The notes: generated from the letters alone by a model not told the origin. A stretch of 64,000 nt of DNA from Acetobacter garciniae (GCF_017377735.1 NZ_JAFVMH010000005.1:62001-126000), one strand, 5' to 3'. Positions 16,225-26,506 are shown, numbered from the stretch's first letter. A program made the numbers and translations.

Positions 16225-17202
16225 ATGGCGGTTACACCGATTGAAAATGGTGCCCGACAACGTGGGATTTCCATGCTGCGTACGGCGATGGGACCGGCGA
16301 TTGCAGCGCACATGGCAAATCCGGCCGTCGTCGAGGTCATGCTCAACCCCGATGGGCGGCTGTGGATCGACCGGCTGTCCGAGGGCCTGTCCGACACGGG
16401 CGACACTGTCACGCCCGCCGACGCCGAGCGCATCGTGCGTCTGGTCGCCCACCATGTCGGAGCCGAGGTGCATGACGGTGCGCCGCGTGTCTCGGCCGAA
16501 CTCCCGACCGGTGAGCGGTTTGAGGGACTGCTGCCACCTGTGGTGACGGCTCCGTGCTTCGCGATCCGCAAGCCCGCCGTCGCGGTGTTCACCCTCGACG
16601 ACTATGTCGAGGCCGGGATCATGACTGAGGGGCAAGCACATTTCCTGCGCCAGGCCGTTGCCGAGAGAAAGAACATCCTGGTCGCTGGCGGCACGTCCAC
16701 CGGCAAGACCACGCTGGTCAACGCCCTGCTGGCCGAGGTCGCGAAAACCGACGACCGGGTCGTGCTGATCGAAGATACGCGCGAACTGCAATGTGCTGCG
16801 CCCAACCTTGTCTCGCTCCGTACGCGCGACGGCATCGTGACCCTGTCCGAACTGGTGCGCTCGGCCCTGCGCCTGCGGCCTGATCGTATCCCGATTGGTG
16901 AGGTGCGCGGTCCCGAGGCACTGGATCTGCTCAAGGCATGGGGCACAGGCCATCCCGGCGGCATCGGCACGCTGCATGCGGGCACCGCCATAGGTGCCCT
17001 GCACCGCATGGAGCAACTGATCCAGGAGATCGTCGTCACCGTACCCCGCGCGCTGATTGCAGAGACGATCGACGTGATCGCCGTCCTGTCTGGACGGGGC
17101 GTGCAGCGCCGGTTGTCCGAACTCGCCACGGTGGATGGGCTTGATCCCGCCACAGGCGCCTATCGCATCCATCCCTTCCAGCATCCGGGAGAACCTCAAT
17201 GA
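16225..17202 (+). CDS. trbB: TrbB, conjugal transfer ATPase (VirB11-like)
   Basis: The 325-residue protein has an N-terminal PAS-like domain ([17 protein letters not shown]) and a C-terminal secretion ATPase domain. Walker A is [11 protein letters not shown] near residue 155; the Asp box EDTRELQC and the His box [13 protein letters not shown] follow in order. It powers pilus assembly and substrate passage at the inner membrane. Start chosen at ATG 16225, after GGGGATTCCC. Its stop overlaps trbC by ATGA. Confidence 0.95.
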   Translation: MAVTPIENGARQRGISMLRTAMGPAIAAHMANPAVVEVMLNPDGRLWIDRLSEGLSDTGDTVTPADAERIVRLVAHHVGAEVHDGAPRVSAELPTGERFEGLLPPVVTAPCFAIRKPAVAVFTLDDYVEAGIMTEGQAHFLRQAVAERKNILVAGGTSTGKTTLVNALLAEVAKTDDRVVLIEDTRELQCAAPNLVSLRTRDGIVTLSELVRSALRLRPDRIPIGEVRGPEALDLLKAWGTGHPGGIGTLHAGTAIGALHRMEQLIQEIVVTVPRALIAETIDVIAVLSGRGVQRRLSELATVDGLDPATGAYRIHPFQHPGEPQ

Positions 17203-17531
17203 CCCATGCCATAATCCGCGTGCGTCGGCACGCGCCTGTCCTTTCCGCCATGCTGCTGCTGTCTATCGCATGGTGTTCCTCGGCCCTGGCGTCCGGGTCG
17301 GACATGCCGTGGGAGGAACCGCTCAACCAGATTCTGGAATCGGTGCAGGGACCGGTGGCGCGCATCGTGTCGGTGATCATCATCACCGTGACCGGCCTGA
17401 CCCTGGCCTTTGGCGAAACATCCGGCGGCTTCCGTCGCCTGATCCAGATCGTCTTCGGCCTGTCCATCGCTTTTGCGGCCAGCTCGTTCTTTCTGTCGTT
17501 CTTCTCCTTCTCGGGTGGAGCACTGATCTGA
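17199..17531 (+). CDS. trbC: TrbC, prepilin (VirB2-like)
   Basis: This 110-residue protein has a long signal sequence (APVLSAMLLLSIAWCSSALAS) and two hydrophobic helices typical of VirB2/TrbC pilins. It is the likely substrate of the TraF peptidase at 7913. The stop overlaps the trbD start as TGATG. Confidence 0.92.
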   Translation: MTHAIIRVRRHAPVLSAMLLLSIAWCSSALASGSDMPWEEPLNQILESVQGPVARIVSVIIITVTGLTLAFGETSGGFRRLIQIVFGLSIAFAASSFFLSFFSFSGGALI

Positions 17532-17809
17532 TGGCCGCCGGATATGACGATGACGCGGTGCCGGGTTTTCATGTCCCGGTGCATCGCTCCCTGACCGATC
17601 CGATCCTGCTGGGTGGCGCACCCCGTACGCTGGCGATCGCCAACGGTACGCTGGGGGCTGCGATCTCGCTGGGGCTGCGGCTCTGGCTGGTTGGAGCCGT
17701 GTTCTGGATCGTCGGGCACGGGCTCGCGGTCTGGGGTGCCAAACGCGATCCGCAGTTCGTCGAGGTGGGACGGCGACATCTCCGTTACCCCGCCTGGCTG
17801 CGGTCATAG
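17531..17809 (+). CDS. trbD: TrbD (VirB3-like)
   Basis: The 92-residue protein matches VirB3/TrbD: GFHVPVHRSLTDPILLGGAP, then two adjoining membrane segments and the ending RHLRYPAWL. It anchors the pilus machinery in the inner membrane beside TrbE. Start ATG 17531 overlaps the trbC stop. Confidence 0.92.
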   Translation: MAAGYDDDAVPGFHVPVHRSLTDPILLGGAPRTLAIANGTLGAAISLGLRLWLVGAVFWIVGHGLAVWGAKRDPQFVEVGRRHLRYPAWLRS

Positions 17810-17822
17810 GGAGGGCAGGGCG

Positions 17823-20264
17823 ATGATGTCCCTTGGCGAATATCGCAACCGTGCTGCCCTCCTGTCGGATTTTCTCCCATGGGCCGCGCTCATGGAACAG
17901 GGTGTGGTCCTGAACAAGGACGGTTCATTCCAGCGCACGGCAAAAATTCGTGGTCCCGATCTGGACAGTGCCACACCAGCGGAACTGGTTGGAGTCACTG
18001 GCAGGCTGAACAATGCCCTGCGCCGTCTGGGCTCGGGCTGGGCGATGTTCGTCGAGGCGCAGCGCGTGCCCGCGACAGTATATCCCGACAGCGATTTTCC
18101 CGATGCGGCCAGCCAGATGGTCGATCTCGAACGTCATGAGCAGTTCGAGGATGAGGGCGTGCATTTCGAGAGCCAGTATTTCCTGACGCTGGTCTGGTTG
18201 CCGCCTGCGGAATCATCAGGCCGTGCCGAACGGTTTCTCTATGAGGGACGGGAGCGGGAGGGACCGGATCCGCATGGCATGCTCCATACGTTCGTGGACC
18301 GCACGGATCGGATGCTTGCCCTGCTGGACGGGTTCATGCCTGAAGCGGCATGGCTCAATGACGGCGAAACGCTAACGTATCTCCATTCCACCATTTCGAC
18401 ACGGAACCAGCGCGTCAGGGTGCCGGAAATTCCCATGCATCTGGATGCGCTGCTGGTGGACCAGCCGCTGTCGGGTGGTCTGGAGCCGAAGCTCGGCGAT
18501 GCTTATCTGAAAACCCTGACCATTACCGGTTTCCCGTCACGGACCTTCCCCGGAATCCTGGATGACCTGAACCGGCTGGCGATGCCGTATCGCTGGTCCA
18601 CTCGTGCCATCCTGCTCGACAAGACCGACGCCACGAAGGTGCTGACGAAAATCCGTCGCCAGTGGTTCGCAAAGCGCAAGAGCATTACGGCGATTGTCCG
18701 GGAGGTGATGACCAACGAGGCGTCGGTTCTCGTGGATAACGACGCCGCCAACAAGGCGGCGGATGCGGACCTTGCCTTGCAGTCCCTCGGTGCTGATGAC
18801 GTCGGGCAGGCCTACATCACCGCCACGGTAACAGTCTGGGATGGTTCCGCTTCCATCGCTACAGAAAAGCTCCGTTTGGTCGAAAAGATCATCCAGGGCC
18901 GCGATTTCACCTGCATGGCGGAAAGCCTCAATGCGGTGGAAGCGTGGCTGGGTTCTTTGCCCGGTCATGTCTACGCCAATGTGCGCCAGCCACCTGTCTC
19001 GACGTTGAATCTTGCGCATATGATCCCGCTTTCCGCCGTGTGGGCGGGACCGGAGCAGGATGGGCATTTCAAGGCGGCACCTCTGTTCTACGGCAAAACG
19101 GCCGGTGCCACACCGTTTCGTTTCAGCCTCCACGTTGGTGATGTGGGTCACACGCTGATTGCAGGCCCGACAGGGGCCGGAAAGTCGGTGCTGCTGGCGC
19201 TGATGGCGCTCCAGTTCCGCCGCTATACAGGATCGCAGGTGTTCGCTTTCGATTTCGGTGGTTCGATGCGGGCCGCGACGCTGGCGATGGGCGGGGACTG
19301 GCACGATCTCGGCGGTGGCCTGACGGATGATGACGGCCACCCCGCCGTTTCGCTCCAGCCGCTGGCAGGGATTGATGATCCCGATGAACGCAAATGGGCT
19401 ACCGAATGGCTGGGGCAGATCCTTGTCGGCGAGGGGGTGACGCTGACGCCGGACGTCAAAGCCCATCTCTGGTCGGCCCTGAATTCCCTCGCGTCATCGC
19501 CCGACCATGAACGCACGATCTCCGGTCTGGTGGCACTCCTCCAGTCCAACGTCCTGAAGCAGGCCCTGGCGCCCTACTGCCTTGGTGGTCCCTATGGCCG
19601 CCTGCTCGATGCAGACGCCGAGCGGCTGGGTGAAGCCGACGTGGTGGTGTTCGAGACCGAAGGTCTGATCGGTTCTGGCGCAGCCTCTTCCGTGTTGTCC
19701 TACCTGTTCCATCGCATCGAAGGCCGTCTGGATGGTCGCCCAACGCTGCTGGTCATCGACGAGGGCTGGCTGGTGCTGGATGACGGGGATTTCGCCGGCC
19801 AGCTACGGGAGTGGCTGAAAACCCTGCGCAAGAAGAATGCGTCGGTGATTTTCGCGACCCAATCCCTGTCCGACATCGCCAACAGTCCGATCGCGCCAGC
19901 AGTGGTGGAAAGCTGCCCGACGCGGATCTTCCTGCCGAACGAGCGGGCGATCGAGCCGCAGATCGCCACGATCTATCGGGATTTCGGGCTGAACGAGCGG
20001 CAGATCGCCATCATCGCCCGTGCGGCCTCGAAGCGGGAGTATTACTGTCAGGCCCAGCGTGGCAACCGTCTGTTCGAACTGGGGCTCGGGCCGGTAGCAC
20101 TCGCCCTGTGCGCGGCATCCGGCAAGGACGACCACAAGCTGATCGACGCGGTGCTGGCGGAGCATGGACGGAATGGTTTTCTCCCCGCGTGGTTCGAGGC
20201 GCGTGGCGTCATGTGGGCGGCAGATCTGTTGCGCGATGATCGTGGACCAGAGGGCGTGCCATGA
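17823..20264 (+). CDS. trbE: TrbE, transfer ATPase (VirB4-like)
   Basis: This 813-residue protein is a full-length VirB4-type ATPase. It begins MMSLGEYRNRAALLSDFLPW as homologues do, so I start at ATG 17823 rather than further upstream. The CagE/TrbE N-terminal domain is followed by Walker A GPTGAGKSVLLA near residue 447 and Walker B TLLVIDEGWLVL near residue 641, then FATQSLSDI. It works with TrbD in pilus biogenesis. The stop overlaps trbJ by ATGA. Confidence 0.95.
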   Translation: MMSLGEYRNRAALLSDFLPWAALMEQGVVLNKDGSFQRTAKIRGPDLDSATPAELVGVTGRLNNALRRLGSGWAMFVEAQRVPATVYPDSDFPDAASQMVDLERHEQFEDEGVHFESQYFLTLVWLPPAESSGRAERFLYEGREREGPDPHGMLHTFVDRTDRMLALLDGFMPEAAWLNDGETLTYLHSTISTRNQRVRVPEIPMHLDALLVDQPLSGGLEPKLGDAYLKTLTITGFPSRTFPGILDDLNRLAMPYRWSTRAILLDKTDATKVLTKIRRQWFAKRKSITAIVREVMTNEASVLVDNDAANKAADADLALQSLGADDVGQAYITATVTVWDGSASIATEKLRLVEKIIQGRDFTCMAESLNAVEAWLGSLPGHVYANVRQPPVSTLNLAHMIPLSAVWAGPEQDGHFKAAPLFYGKTAGATPFRFSLHVGDVGHTLIAGPTGAGKSVLLALMALQFRRYTGSQVFAFDFGGSMRAATLAMGGDWHDLGGGLTDDDGHPAVSLQPLAGIDDPDERKWATEWLGQILVGEGVTLTPDVKAHLWSALNSLASSPDHERTISGLVALLQSNVLKQALAPYCLGGPYGRLLDADAERLGEADVVVFETEGLIGSGAASSVLSYLFHRIEGRLDGRPTLLVIDEGWLVLDDGDFAGQLREWLKTLRKKNASVIFATQSLSDIANSPIAPAVVESCPTRIFLPNERAIEPQIATIYRDFGLNERQIAIIARAASKREYYCQAQRGNRLFELGLGPVALALCAASGKDDHKLIDAVLAEHGRNGFLPAWFEARGVMWAADLLRDDRGPEGVP

Positions 20265-21064
20265 TTGAAAAATCTTTCCGGCTTTGGGCTGAATTTTTCG
20301 GTCGTGCGAGCGAAAAACATTTCCGACGAGGTGTCCTTTTTACCTCTGCAATGCTGGCGGTTGGCGGGACATTCTCTCCCTTGCATCCGGCCCATGCCCA
20401 GTGGGCGGTGTATGACGGTGCAAACCACGTCGAGAACGTGCTGATCGCGGCCCGGACCCTCCAGCAGATCGACAACCAGATCACGTCCCTCGCCAATCAG
20501 GCGCAGATGCTGGTCAACCAGGGGCGCAATCTCGCGAGCCTGCCACTTTCGACATTGTCGACCCTGCAATCAACGATTTCGCAGACGACGGCACTGCTCG
20601 CGCAGGCGCAGAACATCGCCTACAGCGTGCAGTCGGTCGAGCAGCAGTATCAGCAGGCGTACACGTCCGTCTCGGCCGGCATGTCTGACGGCGCCCTGTT
20701 CAGCCAGGCACAGACGCGGTGGCAGAATTCCGTCGGCGGGTTTGAGGACGCCCTGAAATTGCAGGCGCGGGTGGTAGGAAACATCCCGAGCGATAGTTCG
20801 GCCATGACGCAACTGGTTTCCGCCAGCCAGACTTCCACCGGGGCGTTACAGGCCGCGCAGGCGGGCAATCAGCTTCTGGCCCTGCAATCCCGGCAACTGT
20901 CCGACATCCAGGCGGAACTGGCCGCGAACGGGCGTGCCATGGCCCTGCAACAGTCGCGCGATGCCGCGACAGAAGCAGAAAGTGACGCGCAGTATCAGCA
21001 TTTCTCGCAGCATGACGCCTACGTGCCGGGCACGGTGTCCATGTTCGGCGGCAGTGGGAACTGA
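20261..21064 (+). CDS. trbJ: TrbJ (VirB5-like)
   Basis: The 267-residue precursor has a signal sequence ending HPAHAQ, then the TrbJ pattern QWAVYDGANHVENVLIAART and long coiled helices rich in Gln and Ala. TrbJ is a periplasmic or pilus-tip component. No TrbK-like entry-exclusion lipoprotein lies between it and trbL, unlike in IncP plasmids. Confidence 0.92.
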   Translation: MIEKSFRLWAEFFGRASEKHFRRGVLFTSAMLAVGGTFSPLHPAHAQWAVYDGANHVENVLIAARTLQQIDNQITSLANQAQMLVNQGRNLASLPLSTLSTLQSTISQTTALLAQAQNIAYSVQSVEQQYQQAYTSVSAGMSDGALFSQAQTRWQNSVGGFEDALKLQARVVGNIPSDSSAMTQLVSASQTSTGALQAAQAGNQLLALQSRQLSDIQAELAANGRAMALQQSRDAATEAESDAQYQHFSQHDAYVPGTVSMFGGSGN

Positions 21065-21069
21065 CGGTC

Positions 21070-22494
21070 ATGGCCACGAACGATGTCGGTGTTATCGACA
21101 CTTTCCTCAATACCTTCACGACCACGATCGACAGTGGCTTCGGCCTTCTGAAAGGAAATGTCATCTCACTGGCGGGGTCATTATCCGTGCTGGACGTCGC
21201 CCTTGCCGGACTGTTCTGGGCCTGGGCGGCTGATGAGGACATCATCCAGCGTCTGGTGAAGAAGACGCTGTATATCGGGTTCTTCGCGTTCCTGATCAAC
21301 AATTTCGACCATCTTGCGAAGGTGGTGTTCGACAGTTTCGCCGCCATGGGTCTCAGGGCCGGTGGCGGAAGTCTGCCACTTTCGGATTTCCTCCATCCCG
21401 GCCGACTGGCCGCGACGGGGTTCGATGCGGCCCAGCCGCTGCTGGAGTCCGTTCATAATCTTCTCGGCCCTGTCGCATTTTTCAAAAACTTCATCCAGAT
21501 TTTTGTGCTGTGCCTGTCCTGGTTGATCGTGCTGGCAGCGTTCTTCATCCTGGCCGTGCAGCTTTTCGTGGCCCTGATCGAGTTCAAGTTGACCAGCCTC
21601 GCTGGTTTCGTGCTGATCCCGTTCGCCCTGTTCAACCGGACGGCGTTTCTGGCCGAGAAGGTGCTGGGCAATGTTGTGTCGTCGGGCGTGAAGGTGATGG
21701 TGCTGGCGGTGATCTCCGGCATCGCGTCCGTCCTGTTCCGGCAGTTCAACACCTCCTATGGCGACGCGGTTCCCACGATTGGCCAGGCGGTCTCGGTCGT
21801 GCTGGCGTCGGTGTCGATCGTCGGTCTGTCCATCTATGGCGGCAGCATCGCCAACGGGCTGATCTCCGGTGCCCCCCAGCTTGGGGCTGGCGCGGCCGTA
21901 GGGACCGGCATGGCCGTCGGTGCCATGGGCGCTGCGGCTGTTGCGGGTGTCGGGGCTGTCGCATCCGGTGGCGCCGCAGCCCTCGGCGCCACGGCTGCCG
22001 CCGCACGGGGAGGGGCCGCGATCGCCGGGGCTGCCACGTCCGCCTATTCGGCGGGAGCCGCAGGCGCGTCTGGCGGCGCGGGCAGCATGGCCGCCGGGAT
22101 CGGAGGCATGGGCCGGGCCGTCGGCGGGAACGTCGCGAATGCCGTCAAAGGGGCGGCATCACGTGCCGGTTCATCCCTCAAAGAAAGCTACGCCGCCGGT
22201 GGACGCTGGGCCGCGCGCGGGATGGGCGGTGGAGAGGGTGACGAAACCGGTGGCAGCGGGCCGTCTCCATCGGGTGGGGGTGGTCCAGCTGGTGGCGGCG
22301 GCCCCTCGGGAGGTGGCCCTGCCGGTGATGGTCCATCTGGTGGAGATGGTGGCGGTTCTGGTGAACCGCCCCGCTGGGCTCAGAAGATGAAGCGTCGCAA
22401 TGCCGCCGCCCATGCCGCCGAGGCCGCCCACATCATCCGCTCGGCCGACGGCGGCGGTGGCTCGGCGTCCATTGATCTCTCGGAAAAGGAATGA
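21070..22494 (+). CDS. trbL: TrbL (VirB6-like)
   Basis: This 474-residue inner-membrane protein has several hydrophobic segments between about residues 35 and 265, including the TrbL core LIVLAAFFILAVQLFVALIEF. An Ala/Gly-rich low-complexity region follows (about 270-370), then a glycine-serine-proline repeat (GGGGPAGGGGPSGGG) and a basic end. The tail is far more repetitive than the rest and probably disordered. It forms part of the inner-membrane channel. Confidence 0.93.
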   Translation: MATNDVGVIDTFLNTFTTTIDSGFGLLKGNVISLAGSLSVLDVALAGLFWAWAADEDIIQRLVKKTLYIGFFAFLINNFDHLAKVVFDSFAAMGLRAGGGSLPLSDFLHPGRLAATGFDAAQPLLESVHNLLGPVAFFKNFIQIFVLCLSWLIVLAAFFILAVQLFVALIEFKLTSLAGFVLIPFALFNRTAFLAEKVLGNVVSSGVKVMVLAVISGIASVLFRQFNTSYGDAVPTIGQAVSVVLASVSIVGLSIYGGSIANGLISGAPQLGAGAAVGTGMAVGAMGAAAVAGVGAVASGGAAALGATAAAARGGAAIAGAATSAYSAGAAGASGGAGSMAAGIGGMGRAVGGNVANAVKGAASRAGSSLKESYAAGGRWAARGMGGGEGDETGGSGPSPSGGGGPAGGGGPSGGGPAGDGPSGGDGGGSGEPPRWAQKMKRRNAAAHAAEAAHIIRSADGGGGSASIDLSEKE

Positions 22495-22499
22495 GGACG

Positions 22500-23183
22500 A
22501 TGTTCCGTCGCTCCACCACCCGCTACGGGACCACGCCCGAACCCGTGACGCCCTATCAGAAAGCAGCGCAGGTTTGGGACGAACGGATCGGTTCCGCCCG
22601 CGTCCAGGCAAGAAACTGGCGGCTGATGACGTTCGGATCGCTCTTTCTCTCGGCAGGGCTCGGGGCCGGGCTGGTCTGGCAGTCCGCGCGCGGCACCATC
22701 ACGCCGTGGGTGGTGCAGGTGGACCGGCTGGGGCAGGCGCAGGTCGTGGCCCCCGCGACAGCGGGCTATATGCCCGCCGATCCGCAGATCGCCTGGTATC
22801 TGGCGCAGTTCGTCCACGACGTGCGCGCCCTGTCGTCGGACCCTGTGGTAGTCCGGCAGAACTGGCTGCGGTCCTATGATTTCACCACCACGTCGGGCGC
22901 GCAGGCGCTGAACGATTATGCCCGCCTCAACGATCCGTTCTCGCGGATCGGGCACGAGCAGGTCGAGGTGGATATCGCCTCGGTGATCCGGGCCTCGCCC
23001 GGCAGCTTTCGTGTGGCCTGGAGCGAGCGCCATTACCGCGACGGCGCTTTTGTTGGCACCGAGCGCTGGACCGCCATCGTCTCGGTCGTCCTGCGCACGC
23101 CGCGTGACGCCGATCATCTGCGGAAAAATCCTCTGGGTATCTACGTCTCCGCCATCAACTGGTCGAAGGAGCTGGGCCAATGA
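22500..23183 (+). CDS. trbF: TrbF (VirB8-like)
   Basis: The protein (227 residues from ATG 22500; ATG 22491 is three codons earlier and overlaps the trbL stop) has one membrane segment (LMTFGSLFLSAGLGAGLVW) and a periplasmic VirB8 domain with WVVQVDRLG and TERWTAIVSVV. AAGGA 10 bases upstream favours 22500. It is an assembly factor of the channel. Confidence 0.93.
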   Translation: MFRRSTTRYGTTPEPVTPYQKAAQVWDERIGSARVQARNWRLMTFGSLFLSAGLGAGLVWQSARGTITPWVVQVDRLGQAQVVAPATAGYMPADPQIAWYLAQFVHDVRALSSDPVVVRQNWLRSYDFTTTSGAQALNDYARLNDPFSRIGHEQVEVDIASVIRASPGSFRVAWSERHYRDGAFVGTERWTAIVSVVLRTPRDADHLRKNPLGIYVSAINWSKELGQ

Positions 23184-24181
23184 TCCGTCGTGCTCTTCGT
23201 TTCCTCCCGCTGTTTGTCCTGCCTCTTGCAGGCTGCGCGCAGCATTACCACCCGCCGATCATCCGCTACGATGATGCCGCTCAGGCCCTGCGCCAGCCCG
23301 ATCCGCCGAAGCCGGTGCAGGTCGTGGAGGTTCCAAAAATCCTTCCCCTGCCGGGCCAGCTCAAGCCGCTGCCGCCACGACGCACGGCCCATCCGGTGCC
23401 CGAAGTCGCCGACCCGACCGTGCGCGTGACGCAGGCCAATCTGGCGGCGCGTATCCAGCCGACGCGGGCCGGTTATGTGAACGCGGTGCAGGTCTATCCC
23501 TATTCTGCCGGCGCGCTCTATCAGGTCTATGCCTCGCCCGGTGAGATCACCGATATCATGCTCCAGCAGGGTGAAAAGCTGGTCGGCACCGGGCCGGTGG
23601 CCGCTGGCGATACCGTGCGCTGGATCATCGGCGATACCGAGAGCGGGGCGGGGGCCACGAAGCGCATCCATATCCTGGTCAAGCCGACCCGGCCGGACCT
23701 GGCTACCAACCTGATCGTCAATACGGATCGGCGCACCTATCTCGCCGAACTGCGCTCCACGCCGGTGACGTATATGGCGTCGGTATCGTGGGACTATCCC
23801 GAGGATGATTTGATCGCCCTGCACCGGCAAAACGATGCGGCCGATGACATTGCTCCTGTGGACGTGGGTTTGGATCTCGACGCGCTGAATTTCCGTTACG
23901 CCATCCAGCCGGTGAAAGGCGCCACACCGCCCTGGTTACCCAGCCGGGCTTTCGATGATGGGCATAAGGTCTATATCGCTTTCCCATCCGGGATCGGGCA
24001 GGGGGAACTGCCCCCGCTCTTTGTGCTGGGGGCCGATGGCGGGCCGGAACTGGTCAATTACCGGGTGCGGCAGAACTGGATGATCGTGGATCGCCTGTTT
24101 GCCGCCGCCGAACTGCGGCTGGGCGACAAGCATTCCGAGCAACGGGTGCGCATCGTCCGTACCGACGGACGGCGGACATGA
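23180..24181 (+). CDS. trbG: TrbG (VirB9-like)
   Basis: The 333-residue protein has a lipoprotein-like signal (LFVLPLAGC), a Pro-rich linker, and the VirB9/CagX fold seen in VQVYPYSAGALYQVYASPGEITDI and, at the end, DDGHKVYIAFP and VNYRVRQNWMIVD. It forms the outer-membrane-side ring with TrbI. Both ends overlap neighbours by ATGA. Confidence 0.93.
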   Translation: MIRRALRFLPLFVLPLAGCAQHYHPPIIRYDDAAQALRQPDPPKPVQVVEVPKILPLPGQLKPLPPRRTAHPVPEVADPTVRVTQANLAARIQPTRAGYVNAVQVYPYSAGALYQVYASPGEITDIMLQQGEKLVGTGPVAAGDTVRWIIGDTESGAGATKRIHILVKPTRPDLATNLIVNTDRRTYLAELRSTPVTYMASVSWDYPEDDLIALHRQNDAADDIAPVDVGLDLDALNFRYAIQPVKGATPPWLPSRAFDDGHKVYIAFPSGIGQGELPPLFVLGADGGPELVNYRVRQNWMIVDRLFAAAELRLGDKHSEQRVRIVRTDGRRT

Positions 24182-25353
24182 CCGGGCAGGCGCCGACAGT
24201 GGGCGAAAATCCCGCAGGTGCTGCAACGCCGCCGCCCGATCTGCGTCTGCGGGCCGATCGGCCGCGCGTGGTGCGTCTGTCGCGCACCGTGGTCTGGTCG
24301 CTGGGCGGGGTCGGCATGGTCGCGGTGGCCTTCGCGCTGGGTTACGCCCTTCAGGCCAGCCATAGGCCGCCGTCCACGTCGGCCACACAGGATACCGATG
24401 TCCGTCCCTCGGCCGACGGGCTGGCGGGGCTGCCCTCCGATTATATCGGCAAGGACGTGCCGAAACTCGGGCCAGCGTTGCCCGGTGATCTCGGGCGCGC
24501 CATCCTGCATGCGCAAGGGCAGGGGAAGGCGGCCTCCGGTACCGAAGACCCCCGCGCCGCGCAGGAGGCCGAGGCGGCGATCGCCAGCCGGCTGTTCGTG
24601 CAGACGGGGGAGCGCGACCGTGCCAGTGACCAGGCGATGCCACCCGTGCCGGGCGCTCCTGCCTCTCAGGGGCGGGCGTCCACCACGGACGGACCACAGG
24701 CTGGAAACATTGCCTTCCTGGAAGGGCAGCCGGATCGCGCGACAACCAGCCCCGATCGCATCATGCCGCTGGTCTCGCCCTATATCCTTCAGGCGGGCAC
24801 GGTGATCGCTGGCGCGCTGAACACGAAAATCAGCTCCGACCTGCCGGGCCAGATTACCAGCCATGTGACCCAGAACGTCTATGACAGCCCGACCGGGCGC
24901 TATCTTCTGATCCCGCAGGGGAGCACGCTGTTTGGGGCCTATAACAGCAGCGTCTCCTTCGGGCAGCAGCGCACCCAGATTATCTGGACCCGGCTGATTT
25001 TCCCGAATGGCGAAAGCCTGGTGCTGGAAAAGCTGCCCGGCGGCGACGCCATTGGCCAGTCCGGCCTGTCCGACGAGGTGAACAGTCACTGGGGGCAGTT
25101 GTTCAAAGCCGCCCTGGCCACGACCCTGCTCAGCGTGGGCTCCGAAGCCGGGACGTCATGGAACGAGAACAACCTGATGCAGGCGATCCGTTCTGGCGCC
25201 AGCAACGGGTTTTCCATGGTCGGTAACCGGCTGATCGATCGCAGTCTGAACGTCCAGCCCACCCTGACCGATCGGCCGGGGCTGCCCTTTACCGTTCTGG
25301 TCGGGCACGACCTGCTACTCAAACCCTACCGGGATCAAGGACATATACGATGA
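24178..25353 (+). CDS. trbI: TrbI (VirB10-like)
   Basis: The 391-residue protein has an N-terminal membrane anchor (VVWSLGGVGMVAVAFALGYAL), a Pro/Ala-rich periplasmic linker, and a C-terminal VirB10 barrel (YILQAGTVIAGALNTKISSDLPGQ, YLLIPQGSTLFGAY, LTDRPGLPFTVLVGHDLLL). It bridges the inner and outer membranes. Confidence 0.95.
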   Translation: MTGQAPTVGENPAGAATPPPDLRLRADRPRVVRLSRTVVWSLGGVGMVAVAFALGYALQASHRPPSTSATQDTDVRPSADGLAGLPSDYIGKDVPKLGPALPGDLGRAILHAQGQGKAASGTEDPRAAQEAEAAIASRLFVQTGERDRASDQAMPPVPGAPASQGRASTTDGPQAGNIAFLEGQPDRATTSPDRIMPLVSPYILQAGTVIAGALNTKISSDLPGQITSHVTQNVYDSPTGRYLLIPQGSTLFGAYNSSVSFGQQRTQIIWTRLIFPNGESLVLEKLPGGDAIGQSGLSDEVNSHWGQLFKAALATTLLSVGSEAGTSWNENNLMQAIRSGASNGFSMVGNRLIDRSLNVQPTLTDRPGLPFTVLVGHDLLLKPYRDQGHIR

Positions 25354-25583
25354 CGGACCTGAAAATCCGGGAACTTCCCGATGAGAAACCGGTCAGAATG
25401 ACCGTGGCGCTACCCGCCGACCTCCATCGTGACCTGCTTGCCTATGCGGCACTTCTTTCCGGCAACGATGGGGCGATGGACCCGGCCCGGCTGGTCGCGC
25501 CCATGCTTCGGCAGTTCATGATGTCGGACAAGGGATTCGCCAGGGCGCGGAGGCAGGCAAAAGCAGCATCGTCGGAAAAGTAG
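25350..25583 (+). CDS. DUF2274 protein, last gene of the trb operon
   Basis: The 77-residue protein starts MTDLKIRELPDEKPVRMTV and continues LPADLHRDLLAYAALLSG, the DUF2274 pattern. It ends the trb operon in most alphaproteobacterial ICEs; its role is unknown. The layout is like a small ribbon-helix-helix regulator. It overlaps trbI by ATGA and converges on the LysR gene two bases away. Confidence 0.88.
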   Translation: MTDLKIRELPDEKPVRMTVALPADLHRDLLAYAALLSGNDGAMDPARLVAPMLRQFMMSDKGFARARRQAKAASSEK

Positions 25584-25585
25584 CC

Positions 25586-26506
25586 TCACGGCCACGGCTG
25601 ATGGGCTTCGATATATCGGGCGAAGCTCTGGGCGCAGGGATTCTCATTGTCGGGCCGCCAGACAATGCCGAATTCCAGATGGGAGGAACCGCCTGCGTCA
25701 CGGATTTCCATGATCGCGATGTCGTGGCCATGCTGATCGCGGATCAGCGGCAGCCACGAGGCCGGAAGTAGCGCGATGCCTTCCTTGTTCTGGACGAGTG
25801 CGACAACCCGATTGCTGCCGATATCATGATGACGGATTCTGGGATGGATATCGGTTTCACCGAGTTTTCGCCGGATAAGTTCCTTGAAATCATGACCGGC
25901 ATTATCACGTCCGATCAGGAATGTTTCATGACGCAGATCTTGCCATGAGATTTCCCGTCGTGTCGCCAGAGGGTGATCGGTGGAGAGCGCCGCCACGATG
26001 CGGTCGCTCCAAAGGGGCATGACGCGCAGGACTGGCGTCAGATTGCGACGTGTGACGACCGCGAAATCGATCTGTCCGCGCTGGAGCCGACGCACCAGTC
26101 TCTTGCCTGTGCCCTCGGAATAGCGAAAGATGATATCGGGATGCGTAGCACGGAACTCCGCCGTGAAGGCCGAGAGGCGTCCAGGCAGGACGCAGGTCTG
26201 GATGCCGATGGAGATCTGGCCATTCTCGCCCTTGCCCGTCCGCCGAGCGCGGGCGTTCATGCCAGCCACGTTATCCAGGATCATCTGGGTCCAGAGGATA
26301 AATTCTTCACCGAAGGCTGTCGGGGTAGCACCGGCCGGGGAGCGGGTGAACAGCCTGACATTCAGCCGCTCTTCGAGGTTGTGCAGGGAGCGGCTGACGG
26401 CCGATTGCCGGGTGTTCAGGAAACGTGCCGCGCCGTGGATACTGCCTTGCTCGGCGATTGCCCGCACGCATAGGAGTTGCCACAGATCGAACGGTGGGCG
26501 CCGCAT
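25586..26506 (-). CDS. LysR-family regulator at the end of the transfer region
   Basis: The 306-residue protein has an N-terminal winged helix-turn-helix (WQLLCVRAIAEQGSIHGAARFLNTRQSAVSRSLHNLEERL) and a type 2 periplasmic-binding-like effector domain. A LysR gene directly after DUF2274 is common in this ICE type. Its target and ligand are not evident. The 163 bases upstream, between this gene and the unknown gene at 26670, hold its promoter region. Confidence 0.88.
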   Translation of the reverse strand: MRRPPFDLWQLLCVRAIAEQGSIHGAARFLNTRQSAVSRSLHNLEERLNVRLFTRSPAGATPTAFGEEFILWTQMILDNVAGMNARARRTGKGENGQISIGIQTCVLPGRLSAFTAEFRATHPDIIFRYSEGTGKRLVRRLQRGQIDFAVVTRRNLTPVLRVMPLWSDRIVAALSTDHPLATRREISWQDLRHETFLIGRDNAGHDFKELIRRKLGETDIHPRIRHHDIGSNRVVALVQNKEGIALLPASWLPLIRDQHGHDIAIMEIRDAGGSSHLEFGIVWRPDNENPCAQSFARYIEAHQPWP